Shown here in pieces: positions 17,704 through 25,806 of a stretch of DNA of 64,000 nt. How positions within the stretch are numbered: the first letter of the stretch is position 1; the number at the start of each line of letters is the position of its first letter. Location: the NCBI RefSeq assembly GCF_022829685.1, contig NZ_JAKSYE010000085.1, positions 1 to 64,000 on the forward strand, written 5' to 3'. The stretch is from Methylobacterium sp. E-045 (GTDB lineage: Bacteria > Pseudomonadota > Alphaproteobacteria > Rhizobiales > Beijerinckiaceae). The translations under genes were made by a program, and so were the position numbers. The notes under the pieces were generated by a model. The model was not told where the DNA came from. It saw only the letters and a list, made by a program, of their open reading frames with translations, and made no database searches.

Positions 17704-18609
17704 ATGGGCGGCCGCATCAGCCGGCAGGCACTGAGACGATTCCTCGGGCTCTGCCTCGCGGCGAGCGTCGTCGCGCTGTCCCTTCCGGCCCTGTCCGCCG
17801 AGGACCGCTCGGCCCATCCGACCCCGGCGATGCCCGAGCCCCCGGTCCGTCCCACCGAGTTGAAGCCCGAACCCGCGCCGACGCCCGCGACGGTTCCGCC
17901 GCTCCCGGACGCTCCGACCCCGCCCGGCCGCCCGGCCGAGCTGACACCCCCTCCCCCGGCCGCGCCGGAGACGGGTCCGGCCCCCGAGATGCCGCCGCCG
18001 CCTCCGCGCCCGACCGATCTCTCGACGCCGCCGGCATCGACACCCGCCCTCACCCTGACGGTCGCCCCCCTCGACGACACCGCCTGCCGCAAGCGCCTGG
18101 AGCGCCTGGGTGCGACGTTCGAGGCGCTGCCGCCGATCGCGAACGGGCAATGCGGCGCGGAGAAGCCGCTGAAACTCACCCGCCTCTCCGGCGACGTGGC
18201 GCTCACCCCGCCGGCGACCCTCGTCTGCACCGCGGCCGAGGCCCTGGCCCGCCTGGCGACGGAGGTACAGGAAGCCTCCGAGCGCATCCTGAAGGCGCCC
18301 CTCCGGAGCCTGTCCATCGGCACGTCCTACGAGTGCCGCGGCCAGAACCACGATCCCGAGGCCAAGCTCAGCGAGCACAGCTTCGCCAACGGCGTCGACA
18401 TCATGGGCTACGGTTTCGACGGACGTGGACCGATCAAGGTCGGCGCCGGCCTCGACGACGCGCCGGAGGCGACGTTCCAGGCCGCGATCCGGGCCAAGGC
18501 CTGCGGCTTCTTCCGCACGGTGCTCGGGCCGGGGTCGGATGCGGCCCATGGCAACCACCTCCATCTCGACGAGCGCGAGAGGAATGCGGGACATCGTCTC
18601 TGCCAATAG
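17704..18609 (+). CDS. Extensin-like C-terminal domain protein, exported
   Basis: 301 residues. An N-terminal signal peptide (FLGLCLAASVVALSLPALSA) precedes a proline-rich linker of about 110 residues (repeated PPxRPTEL-type units), then an extensin-like C-terminal domain (about 120-301) with four cysteines, the GTSYECRG segment, SEHSFANGVDI and HGNHLHLDE. The conserved His/Asp/Glu pattern resembles zinc D-Ala-D-Ala peptidase folds, so a periplasmic peptidoglycan or glycopolymer role is likely though unproven. I chose ATG 17704, after the REP-like palindrome. It is 77 bp upstream of an L,D-transpeptidase, forming a cell-envelope pair. Confidence 0.82.
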   Translation: MGGRISRQALRRFLGLCLAASVVALSLPALSAEDRSAHPTPAMPEPPVRPTELKPEPAPTPATVPPLPDAPTPPGRPAELTPPPPAAPETGPAPEMPPPPPRPTDLSTPPASTPALTLTVAPLDDTACRKRLERLGATFEALPPIANGQCGAEKPLKLTRLSGDVALTPPATLVCTAAEALARLATEVQEASERILKAPLRSLSIGTSYECRGQNHDPEAKLSEHSFANGVDIMGYGFDGRGPIKVGAGLDDAPEATFQAAIRAKACGFFRTVLGPGSDAAHGNHLHLDERERNAGHRLCQ

Positions 18610-18686
18610 GAGGCGTGGAACGCCCGAGGCCCCACCCGGCTTTACGGAGCGCACCTGTCGATCCCCCGGCGAAAGTTGAGTCCCCG

Positions 18687-19961
18687 ATGCCCCACCTGCC
18701 CCTGCCGAGCGCCGTCGCGCTCATGGCCCTTGTCTGCCTGGCGACACCGGGGGCGGCCGAGGCGAAGCCGGCAGGGAACACCGCTCCGGAGCCGGACAAG
18801 GTTGCATCCGCCGAGGCCCTGACCGTCGAGGCGATCAACGGCGCGACCTTCACGGCGCAGGAGACGCCGGAGAGCGGGGGTAAGACGGGCGGCAAGAAGG
18901 CCGGAAAGAGCCAAGGCACGAAGGACAAGCGTCCGCAGCCGCTGCTGGTGAAGGTCCAGGTGCTCCTCGACCGGGCGCATTTCTCCCCCGGCGCCATCGA
19001 CGGCCGCGACGGCGAGAACATGCGCAACGCCCTGTCGGCCTTCGCCGTGGCGCAGGGGCTGCCCGCGAGTCTGAGCTTAAACCAAGCCCTGTTCGACAAA
19101 CTCGCCGCCTCGAGCGCCGACCCGGTGGTGGTGTCCTACACGGTCACCGATGCCGACGCGGCGGGACCCTTCGCGGAGAAGATCCCCGCCAAGATGGAGG
19201 AGCAGGCCGATCTGGAGGCGATGAACTACACCAATCCGCGCGAAATGCTGGCCGAGCGGTTTCACATGTCACGCGACCTCCTCACGGCCCTGAACCCGGA
19301 CGCCGCCCTCGACAAGGCCGGCACCGGCCTCGTCGTGGCGGCGGTCCCGCCCCTGGAAACCGGCAAGCCGGCGAAGGCCGAGGCCAAGCCGAAGAACAAA
19401 TCCGAGGGCAAGTCCAACGATAAGGCCGAAGGCAAATCCAGCGGCAAATCCAGCGGCAAGTCCGACGACAAAGCCGGTGAGAAGGCGGACGGCTCATCCG
19501 AGGCGAAGGCCGCGCCGGAGGATGAGGCGGACGCGCCGAAGAAGGACATCGCGCGGGTCGAGGTCGACAAGGTCACGCGCAATGTCCGCGGCTTCGGCGA
19601 GGACGGCGCCCTGCGGGCCTATTATCCCGCCTCCATCGGCAGCGAGGAGAAGCCGGCCCCGTCCGGCGAGGCCAAGGTGAAGGGCGTCGCCTTCGCGCCG
19701 GTCTATACCTACAACCCGAAATACGCCTTCAAGGGCGTGAAGACGAAGAAGACCTTCTCCATCCGCCCGGGCCCGAACAATCCGGTCGGCCTCGTCTGGA
19801 TCGACCTGTCGATCCCCTCCTACGGCATCCACGGCACGCCCGAGCCGGAGAAGGTCGGCAAGACCGAATCGCACGGCTGCATCCGCCTCACCAACTGGGA
19901 CGCCCGCGACCTCGCCACCCGCATCGCGCGCGGCGCCAAGGTCACGTTCAAGGACGAGTGA
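18687..19961 (+). CDS. L,D-transpeptidase with Lys/Ser-rich linker
   Basis: 424 residues. A signal peptide (ALMALVCLATPGAAEA) leads into a peptidoglycan-binding-like helical region (about 90-150), a second small domain, and a very lysine/serine-rich linker (about 233-280, repeats of K-S-x-G-K-S), ending in a YkuD L,D-transpeptidase domain (about 290-424) with IHGTPEP and catalytic Cys398 in SHGCIRLTNWD. The enzyme crosslinks meso-DAP residues in peptidoglycan or attaches proteins to it. The basic linker is expected to bind the anionic wall. The upstream neighbour is the extensin-like gene; transcription meets a LysR gene from the other side. Confidence 0.88.
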   Translation: MPHLPLPSAVALMALVCLATPGAAEAKPAGNTAPEPDKVASAEALTVEAINGATFTAQETPESGGKTGGKKAGKSQGTKDKRPQPLLVKVQVLLDRAHFSPGAIDGRDGENMRNALSAFAVAQGLPASLSLNQALFDKLAASSADPVVVSYTVTDADAAGPFAEKIPAKMEEQADLEAMNYTNPREMLAERFHMSRDLLTALNPDAALDKAGTGLVVAAVPPLETGKPAKAEAKPKNKSEGKSNDKAEGKSSGKSSGKSDDKAGEKADGSSEAKAAPEDEADAPKKDIARVEVDKVTRNVRGFGEDGALRAYYPASIGSEEKPAPSGEAKVKGVAFAPVYTYNPKYAFKGVKTKKTFSIRPGPNNPVGLVWIDLSIPSYGIHGTPEPEKVGKTESHGCIRLTNWDARDLATRIARGAKVTFKDE

Positions 19962-20013
19962 GACGTGCCGCGACGCGGGATCGATCGATGGGGCCGCCGT
20001 CGATCCACTGGGG

Positions 20014-20913
20014 TCACGGTGCCACCCATCGCAAGGCGTCGATCAGGGCGCGGAGCGCCGGCGTGACCTGCCTGTTGGGATAGTAGAGGTGGCAGCCCGC
20101 GAAGGGCGGGCACCACGGGTCGAGCACTTGTACCAACGTCCCGGCCGCGAGTTCGGCCGCGACCTCGTCCTCCAGCATGTAGCCGAGCCCCGCACCCGCG
20201 CGCACGGCCGCAGCTGCGAGGAGGCCGTCATTGACGATGAGCTGTCCGCCCGCGCGCACCCGTATCTCGGGCCCCTTGTCCGTGTCGGTGAACTCCCAGG
20301 GCAGGAGGCCGCCGCCGCCGATCAGGCGGTAGTTCACGCAGTTATGGGCCTCCAAGTCGCCTGGGGCCACCGGCCGAGGATGGTGGGCGAAATAGGCCGG
20401 CGTGCCGACGACGACCGTGCGCAGGTCCGGTCCGACGCGGACCGCCACCATGTCCTGCTCCACCGTGTCGCCGAAGCGGATGCCGGCATCGAAGCCACCC
20501 GTGACGATGTCGGTGAGGCGATCGTCGATCACCACCTCGACCGAGACCGCCGGGTGTTCGAGCAGGAACCGGGGCAGGGTCGGCTCGAGGATGGTGCGGG
20601 CGGCGTAGGCGAACGTCGTCAACCGGAGGGTGCCGGACGGCGCGTTGCGCCAATCGGCCAACGCCGCGAGACCTCGCTCGACCTCTTCCAGCGCCGGACC
20701 CAGCGAGCGCAACAATCGCTCACCGGCCGGCGTCGGGGCGACGCTGCGCGTCGTGCGCGCGAGCAGGCGCACACCGAGACGGGTCTCCAGGCCGCGCATC
20801 GCATGGCTGAGGGCCGACGGCGACAGGCCGAGTTCGGCTGCGGCCCGTGTGAAGCTGCGGGTGCGCGCCACCGCCGCGAACGCCGCGAGATCGTCGAGTG
20901 CGCCACGCCGCAT
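20014..20913 (-). CDS. LysR family transcriptional regulator
   Basis: 299 residues with the LysR N-terminal HTH (LAAFAAVARTRSFTRAAAELGLSPSALSHAMRGLE split at about 6-42) and a periplasmic-binding-like effector domain (about 90-295). Features such as FDAGIRFGD and TVEQDMVAVRVGP place it near the group of LysR proteins that control oxidoreductases. The start is ATG 20913; the frame continues upstream without homology. It is divergent from an aldo/keto reductase across 96 bp, the standard layout for a LysR protein and its target. Confidence 0.88.
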   Translation of the reverse strand: MRRGALDDLAAFAAVARTRSFTRAAAELGLSPSALSHAMRGLETRLGVRLLARTTRSVAPTPAGERLLRSLGPALEEVERGLAALADWRNAPSGTLRLTTFAYAARTILEPTLPRFLLEHPAVSVEVVIDDRLTDIVTGGFDAGIRFGDTVEQDMVAVRVGPDLRTVVVGTPAYFAHHPRPVAPGDLEAHNCVNYRLIGGGGLLPWEFTDTDKGPEIRVRAGGQLIVNDGLLAAAAVRAGAGLGYMLEDEVAAELAAGTLVQVLDPWCPPFAGCHLYYPNRQVTPALRALIDALRWVAP

Positions 20914-21009
20914 TGCTGCATCCCGTTCACAGACCCTTGCCGCCCGTAACGGGTAATGCGTCGGCGGCTGTCTCGCTACCCTCCGCCGGATCATTAGCGA
21001 GGCTCAACA

Positions 21010-22131
21010 ATGGATTTGACGCATTATCGGACGCTGGGCCGCTCGGGACTCGCGGTGAGCCCCCTGGCGTTGGGCACCATGACGTTCGGCACGGCGCGCT
21101 GGGGACTCGACGAGGCCGGCAGCCGCGCGGTGTTCGATGCCTATGTCGAACGGGGCGGCAACTTCATTGACACGGCCGACGTCTACGCGAGTGGCGCCAG
21201 CGAGACGATGGTCGGTCGTTTCGTCGCCGAACGCGGCCTGCGCGACCGGCTCGTCCTCGCCACCAAATCGGGTTTCGCCACCGGGAATGGACCGCATGCC
21301 GGTGGCTGTGGCGCCAAGCACGTCCACGCGGCGATCGACGGATCGCTGCGCCGCCTGGGAACGGACTACATCGACCTGTACTGGCTGCACGTCTGGGACG
21401 GGATCACGCCGGCAGAGGAACTGCTCGAAACGATGGTCGGCCTCGTTCGTGCCGGCAAGGTCCGCTACTGGGGTCTGTCGAACACACCGGCCTGGTATGC
21501 CGCCAAGCTCGCGACCCTCGCCGCTTCGCGCGGTCTGCCGGGTCCGATCGCGCTGCAGTATTTCTACTCGCTCGTGAACCGGGAGGTTGAGGACGAGCAC
21601 ATCCCGCTCGCGGCCGAATTCGGCATGGGCATGGTGCCTTGGTCGCCTCTCGCCTACGGGCTGCTCACGGGCAAGTACGACCGCGCCACCGTGGAGGCCG
21701 CCGGCCCACGCGCGGGTGGCCTGCCGAAAGACGCGGCGCAGGCCGGTGAGGCGCGGCCGGACGGCGACAAGCGCCTCGACGGCGCGAACCCGTTCGGCGA
21801 CCGCCTGTTCACGCCGCGAAACTGGGATATCGTGGAGGCCGTCCGCCGCGTGGCCGACGCCATCGGGCAATCGCCGGCGCGTGTCGCGCTCGCTTGGGTC
21901 GTGGGCAAACCGGGCGTCGCGTCGACCCTGATGGGCGTCAGCCGCGCGGCGCAGGTCGCCGACAATGTGGCATCCCTCGGCCTCGTCCTGGCACCCCAGC
22001 ACCGTGCCGCCCTCGACGCGGCCAGCACGCCTGCGGAGCCGCGACTGATCTACGCCCTGGCGCAGCCGCCGTTGCGGCAACACGTCGTGTTCGGAGGCGC
22101 GCCGGTCCAAGCTTGGACAGAAACGTCCTGA
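21010..22131 (+). CDS. Aldo/keto reductase
   Basis: A 373-residue TIM-barrel NAD(P)H oxidoreductase. The catalytic tetrad is visible: Asp and Tyr in DTADVYASG, Lys in LATKSG, His in YWLHVWD. The C-terminal cofactor loop LMGVSRAAQVADN is as in AKR family 11/13-like proteins. It reduces aldehydes or ketones, natural substrate unknown. The start at 21010 lies 96 bp from the divergent LysR gene, and the intergenic CCCGTAACGGG palindrome (20943-20953) could be part of a regulator site. Most members are about 330 residues; an extra segment around 235-255 accounts for some of the added length. Confidence 0.87.
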   Translation: MDLTHYRTLGRSGLAVSPLALGTMTFGTARWGLDEAGSRAVFDAYVERGGNFIDTADVYASGASETMVGRFVAERGLRDRLVLATKSGFATGNGPHAGGCGAKHVHAAIDGSLRRLGTDYIDLYWLHVWDGITPAEELLETMVGLVRAGKVRYWGLSNTPAWYAAKLATLAASRGLPGPIALQYFYSLVNREVEDEHIPLAAEFGMGMVPWSPLAYGLLTGKYDRATVEAAGPRAGGLPKDAAQAGEARPDGDKRLDGANPFGDRLFTPRNWDIVEAVRRVADAIGQSPARVALAWVVGKPGVASTLMGVSRAAQVADNVASLGLVLAPQHRAALDAASTPAEPRLIYALAQPPLRQHVVFGGAPVQAWTETS

Positions 22132-22421
22132 CGGCGCTGACGTCCGCCCGTCGCGGTTTGCTGGGTGCCCCGCTCCGCCGCGCCCTCTCCTTCGGGCGGT
22201 CACGGCAGGACGGGAACCTGCGCCGCACCCTGGCGCGCACCGCCGTCGAGGCAGCGCTCCGGCGCGCTTGTGCCAACAATCGATGCGCCCTCGGCAGCTG
22301 TTCACTCCGTCCGGCTAAAGAGGTGTCCACGCCGAGCAGGCTCGCGTTGCCGCAGACAACGAGGACGTCCCACATCCCGACTGCTGGATGTTTGATCCTG
22401 GGGTTTGATGCTTTCGACAAA

Positions 22422-22730
22422 TTACCCATCACTATCGGCGGGTAAATCCATCTCGACCCACATGTGCATGACGTCCCGGACAATGCGCAACCGTTCAGAC
22501 GCCTGCTCGTCGGAGATTTCCAGGCCGTCGAGATAGGTCCATAAACCTCTTTGTCGAGACCAGCCATCGATGGCACAGGACAGTGCCGCCCGACTCTCCT
22601 GCGCGATTACACGGCACAGGCAATGTCGTCCCCATACGACCATGCTGAGGACAGGACTTTTACGACAGTCGCTGGCGGTATATCTCACGAAATCCTGAGA
22701 CCAAGGCCAGCGAACCTCGCATGACAACAA
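22422..22730 (-). CDS. Hypothetical protein
   Basis: An open frame of 102 residues beginning with TTG, with lower GC and poorer codon bias than its neighbours. The C-terminal half (SDEQASERLRIVRDVMHMWVEMDLP) looks like a genuine acidic helix; the N-terminal half is cysteine-rich and less protein-like. No family is recognised. It sits 10 bp downstream of the broken parE, in the accessory stretch between the aldo/keto reductase and the osmoprotectant operon, where small transferred genes are expected. It may be a fragment. Confidence 0.3.
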   Translation of the reverse strand: MLSCEVRWPWSQDFVRYTASDCRKSPVLSMVVWGRHCLCRVIAQESRAALSCAIDGWSRQRGLWTYLDGLEISDEQASERLRIVRDVMHMWVEMDLPADSDG

Positions 22731-22739
22731 CGGAGGGCG

Positions 22740-23029
22740 TCAGCCGAGCCAGCACTCCCGATCCGCGCGGCCCGGCAGAACGCGGACGATCAGCACGCCC
22801 GCATCCTCGAGCGTGTCAAGGATGAGGTGCGCGTCGGAGGCATGAATGCGGAGCGGCGGCGTGAACTCACGCCGCTCGCGCGCAAGGCGGGGTCATCCGC
22901 GATCAGATCGAAGAGGTCGAAGAGGCGGTTTTGACAGCGCTCGGCCTGCCGGATGCCGAACTGCGCCTCGCCATCGGCATAAAGGTCCGTGATATCGCGG
23001 TCCGCAGCTTCGGTGGTCCGGTAGGTCAC
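22740..23029 (-). pseudogene. parE: ParE/RelE-family toxin, frameshifted
   Basis: The frame starting at ATG 23029 reads YRTTEAADRDITDLYADGEAQFG, a ParE N-terminus, through LFDLFDLIADDPAL, and then loses similarity and stops at 22790. The next frame over continues exactly where expected: RERREFTPPLRIHASDAHL, then ILDTLEDAGVLIVRVLPGR, ending at 22740. That is the beta-sheet half of ParE with the catalytic-site-type LPGR end. A single missing base near 22884-22890 joins the two. The ATG overlaps the stop of parD by 4 bp, as in intact parDE pairs. As written, the toxin lacks its C-terminal half and should be inactive, unless the frameshift is a sequencing error. Confidence 0.8.
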
Positions 23030-23274
23030 GCTTTGCGCGTCATCGCCGTCTCCTTTGACAGCCGCCTGATATCATCCTTGCTGCGCGTGCTGATGCCGCT
23101 CTCGATGCCTTCGGTCACCAGCGCCTGCAACTCGGCAAGCTTGGCATAGCGCTCCTGATCGCGGCGGATGAGGTCGCGCACGTCATCGCTGGCATTGCTG
23201 TAGCGACCCGTCCGGGCCTGGGCCTCGACCCAATCCTTCATCGGATCGGGGAGGGATACGTTCACCGTCGCCAT
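23026..23274 (-). CDS. parD: ParD-family antitoxin
   Basis: 82 residues starting MATVNVSLPDPMKDWVEAQ, the ribbon-helix-helix DNA-binding opening of type II ParD/CopG antitoxins, followed by the toxin-binding helices (YSNASDDVRDLIRRDQERYAKLAELQ). The ATG at 23274 has AGGAGG six bases upstream. It represses its own operon and neutralises ParE by wrapping it. The partner toxin directly downstream (4-bp overlap) is frameshifted, so this may be a surviving orphan antitoxin. Confidence 0.87.
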   Translation of the reverse strand: MATVNVSLPDPMKDWVEAQARTGRYSNASDDVRDLIRRDQERYAKLAELQALVTEGIESGISTRSKDDIRRLSKETAMTRKA

Positions 23275-23379
23275 AGCGGCCTCCTGGGATGAGGATGCCA
23301 GAACATGGCAAAGTTTATCAAAATCTTTTGCCCGGACGAACGGGTCCGATCCACTCCACCAAATCCCGGGACCAAACAT

Positions 23380-23709
23380 CTAGGTCGGATGTCTGTGCCC
23401 ATGCATATCTTCGAGTTTCGTCCGCGCCATATGCATCAGGTCGTCACGCGCGGACTTCGTCGCGCTGAACGGGATGTCGAAGTTCAGGCTATGATAAACG
23501 AGGCCGAGGACGACACCGTAATCGGGGTCGTCGGCGCCGCCGTCGATGAAGGTCAAGACCCACCGGTAGATGGAATCATGGTCCGACGGAGACGAATCGT
23601 CCCCGACGGCCAGCCGACCTCCACCGATCCACTCGCTCCGCAATGCCGCGATGTCCCGCGCCGTCAGATCTGTCATGCCGTGTCGCGACTTTCGAACGGT
23701 CCCGGACAT
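23380..23709 (-). CDS. Hypothetical acidic protein
   Basis: Up to 109 residues; an internal ATG at 23676 (MTDLTARDIAALRSEWIGGG) is the more protein-like start. It is acidic, with no membrane segment or signal, and contains a hydrophobic core segment (YGVVLGLVYHSLNFDIPF). The protein reads as real (balanced residue use) but I recognise no family. It lies 105 bp upstream of parD in the same direction, so it may belong to the same accessory island. Confidence 0.45.
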   Translation of the reverse strand: MSGTVRKSRHGMTDLTARDIAALRSEWIGGGRLAVGDDSSPSDHDSIYRWVLTFIDGGADDPDYGVVLGLVYHSLNFDIPFSATKSARDDLMHMARTKLEDMHGHRHPT

Positions 23710-23751
23710 GACCGCGCCGCGTGTTCGCGCCGATCATCCCGGCAGACCACG

Positions 23752-23795
23752 TCATCCCGAGGTGCCGAAACGCGGCGCGAGCCTCGAAGGATGAG
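23752..23795. repeat. REP-like palindrome (CATCCcGAGG ... CCTCGAAGGATG)
   Basis: TCATCCCGAGGTGC (23752-23765) is the inverse of GCGAGCCTCGAAGGATGAG (23777-23795) with two small bulges. This is the form of the extragenic repeat seen many times in Rhizobiales genomes, and it lies in the 175-bp gene-free stretch before the osmoprotectant operon end. Confidence 0.6.
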
Positions 23796-23884
23796 GTTCA
23801 TGCTTTGGACGAACGACTCGCACGGAGGCCGGCCCGTCGCCGAGTCCATAGCACAGAAGCGGTCATCACCGCCGCGAAGCCCGC

Positions 23885-24625
23885 TCAGCGCCGCGCCAGG
23901 TCCGCCGGGGCGAGGCCGGCCAGGGCCAGCATGGCCGCGTCGCAGAGAAAGGCCAGGGCGGCGGTGGCCAGGGCGCCCTGCAGCATCGGCAGGACGTTCT
24001 GGTTCTGCAAGCCGGCGACGATGGGCGTGCCGAGGGTCGAGGCTCCCGCCAGGGCGCCCACCGCCGTGGTGGCGATGGCGAGGACGAGGGCCGTCCGCAG
24101 GGCATCGACGAGGCCCGGCATCGCCAGGGGCAGTTCCACCCGCAGCAGGATCTGGAGGCGGGTGAACCCCATGGCCTGCGCCGCCTCGCGCGCCTCGGGC
24201 GAGACCGATTCCAGTGCGCCCACCGTGCCGCGCAGGACCGGCATGATGCCGTAGGCGACCAGCGCCAGCAGGGTCGGCGGTCCGCCGAAGCCGAGGATGG
24301 GCAGGGCCAGGGCCACCATCACCACCGGGGGCACCGCCTGCGCGGCGGCCGCGATACCGTCGATGCCGCCGCGCAGGGACGCCGCGCCGGCGCGGGTGGC
24401 GAGGATGCCGAGGCCGAGGCCGAGCAATGCCACCAGGGCGAGCCCGGTCCCGGCGAGGGCGAGGTGATGCGTTGCCAGAGCCAGCAGGCGCTCCGCGCTC
24501 AAGCCCCGTCGCGGCGCTTCCCCGAGGCCGGCGACGATTGCTGTCGCCACGGCCGGATGGCTCATGGCGGCGAGGGCCGCCCCGACGAGGCCGGTGGCGG
24601 TGGCGCTGCGCAGGCCGGGCCTCAT
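23885..24625 (-). CDS. yehW: Osmoprotectant ABC transporter permease, YehW/OpuCB-like
   Basis: 246 residues, about six membrane helices, with the BPD permease loop EAREAAQAMGFTRLQILLRVELPLAMPGL (shown in two parts: EAREAAQAMGF, then LPLAMPGL) around residues 144-171. It forms the membrane channel for a glycine-betaine/choline-type importer with the permease encoded immediately upstream. The ATG at 24625 overlaps the upstream stop by 4 bp. In E. coli the ATPase gene yehX lies between the two permease genes; here it is absent and the permeases touch directly. Confidence 0.85.
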   Translation of the reverse strand: MRPGLRSATATGLVGAALAAMSHPAVATAIVAGLGEAPRRGLSAERLLALATHHLALAGTGLALVALLGLGLGILATRAGAASLRGGIDGIAAAAQAVPPVVMVALALPILGFGGPPTLLALVAYGIMPVLRGTVGALESVSPEAREAAQAMGFTRLQILLRVELPLAMPGLVDALRTALVLAIATTAVGALAGASTLGTPIVAGLQNQNVLPMLQGALATAALAFLCDAAMLALAGLAPADLARR

Positions 24626-25806
24626 GCGTGCCACCGCGCGCGGCAGGACGCCTCGACGGCGCTGAGCGAGCCTTCCGCCGCCAGCGACAGGAGGATGATG
24701 GGGATAGCGCCCAGCAGGATCAGGTCGGGGGCGAATTGGGCCATGCCGTCGAAGACGATCCGTCCGAGGCCGCCCGCGCCGATCAGGGCGCCCAGCGTCG
24801 CGAGGCCGAGGCTCTGGACCGCCGCCACCCGCAAGGCCCCCACCAGCATGGGCGCGCCGAGGGGCAGCTTCACTCGGGCCAGGATCTGGGCCTTCGTCAG
24901 GCCCATCGCCTCGGCGGCGTCGATGGCGGCGGGATCGGCGGCGCGCAGGGCCGTGCCGATGCCGCGCCAAAGGGGCAGCAGCAGGTAGGCGGCGATGCCG
25001 AGAAGCGCGGGCCACGGCCCGAGGGCCGAGAGGCCGAGATCGCGTAGGGCCGGCACGGCGCGCAGCACCCCGCCGACGAGGGCGACGAGGGCGCCCAGCA
25101 GGGCGACGGCGGGGATCACCTGCACGCCGCTGACGAGGAGCCCGACGAGCCCCTGTCCCGAGCGCCAGAGGGACAGAAGGACGGCCGCCGGGATGGCGAG
25201 GGCGAGCGCCCCGCCCGCCAGGAGCAGGTGCTCGGCGATGGCCTCGTGCACCGCCTCCCGCCGCCCGGCATATTCCACCGCGAGGGACAGCCCGTCCAAC
25301 CCGCCGCCGCGCAATGCCGCGACCAGGACCCCGGCGGCGGCGAGGATGGCGAGCACTCCGAGCCCCCGGCGTCGGACCCGCGCGATGCTGCCTCCGGCCA
25401 GCGCCAGGAGGCAGGACGAAGCGATCCAGAAGCCGGAGCCGAGGCTGGCCCTCGCCGCCGGCGGCATGGTCGCCCCGATCCGGGCCGCCTCCGCGCCGAG
25501 GCCGAGCAGGAGGACGGCCCAGGCCGACAGGAAGAGGCAGAGGGCGAGAAGACCGCCCGCGCGCCGGGGCAGCGCCGCGCCGACGGCGAGGCCGGCCAGC
25601 GCGAGGAGCGAGACGAGGCCGATCGACCGGTCGTGGAATGCGGAGGCCCTGATCGGATCGCCGGGCAGGAGGCGGTTGGCCGCGACCTCGAGGAGCGCCA
25701 TCCCATGGAGGGACGCGACGAGAAGGCCGGCCGCGAAAAGCCCGGCCCATGGCGCTCGATGGCCCGTCGCATGGCGCATGGAAGCGGGCAGCGATGGCGC
25801 TCTCAC
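24622..25806 (-). CDS. yehY: Osmoprotectant ABC transporter permease, YehY-like
   Basis: 394 residues, matching the size of E. coli YehY (about 385). An N-terminal block of about five to six extra membrane helices (residues 15-160) precedes the standard permease domain, whose ATPase-docking loop reads IDAAEAMGLTKAQILARV then KLPLGAPML (about 296-325). The start is a GTG at 25806 that overlaps the stop of the binding-protein gene by 4 bp; ATG 25779 is an alternative. Together with the second permease and the binding protein it makes an OsmF-YehY-YehW importer lacking a local ATPase. Confidence 0.85.
   Translation of the reverse strand: MRAPSLPASMRHATGHRAPWAGLFAAGLLVASLHGMALLEVAANRLLPGDPIRASAFHDRSIGLVSLLALAGLAVGAALPRRAGGLLALCLFLSAWAVLLLGLGAEAARIGATMPPAARASLGSGFWIASSCLLALAGGSIARVRRRGLGVLAILAAAGVLVAALRGGGLDGLSLAVEYAGRREAVHEAIAEHLLLAGGALALAIPAAVLLSLWRSGQGLVGLLVSGVQVIPAVALLGALVALVGGVLRAVPALRDLGLSALGPWPALLGIAAYLLLPLWRGIGTALRAADPAAIDAAEAMGLTKAQILARVKLPLGAPMLVGALRVAAVQSLGLATLGALIGAGGLGRIVFDGMAQFAPDLILLGAIPIILLSLAAEGSLSAVEASCRARWHA

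Noticed and set aside
23710..23884. Remnant of the missing osmoprotectant ATPase
   Set aside because: No Walker A, signature or Walker B coding pattern in any frame; the stretch holds a REP-like repeat.
23885..25750. Single 621-codon frame suggesting a fused permease
   Set aside because: Only the last 246 codons look like a permease. The upstream permease (24622-25806) is in another frame with correct motifs and a 4-bp overlap, so these are two genes.
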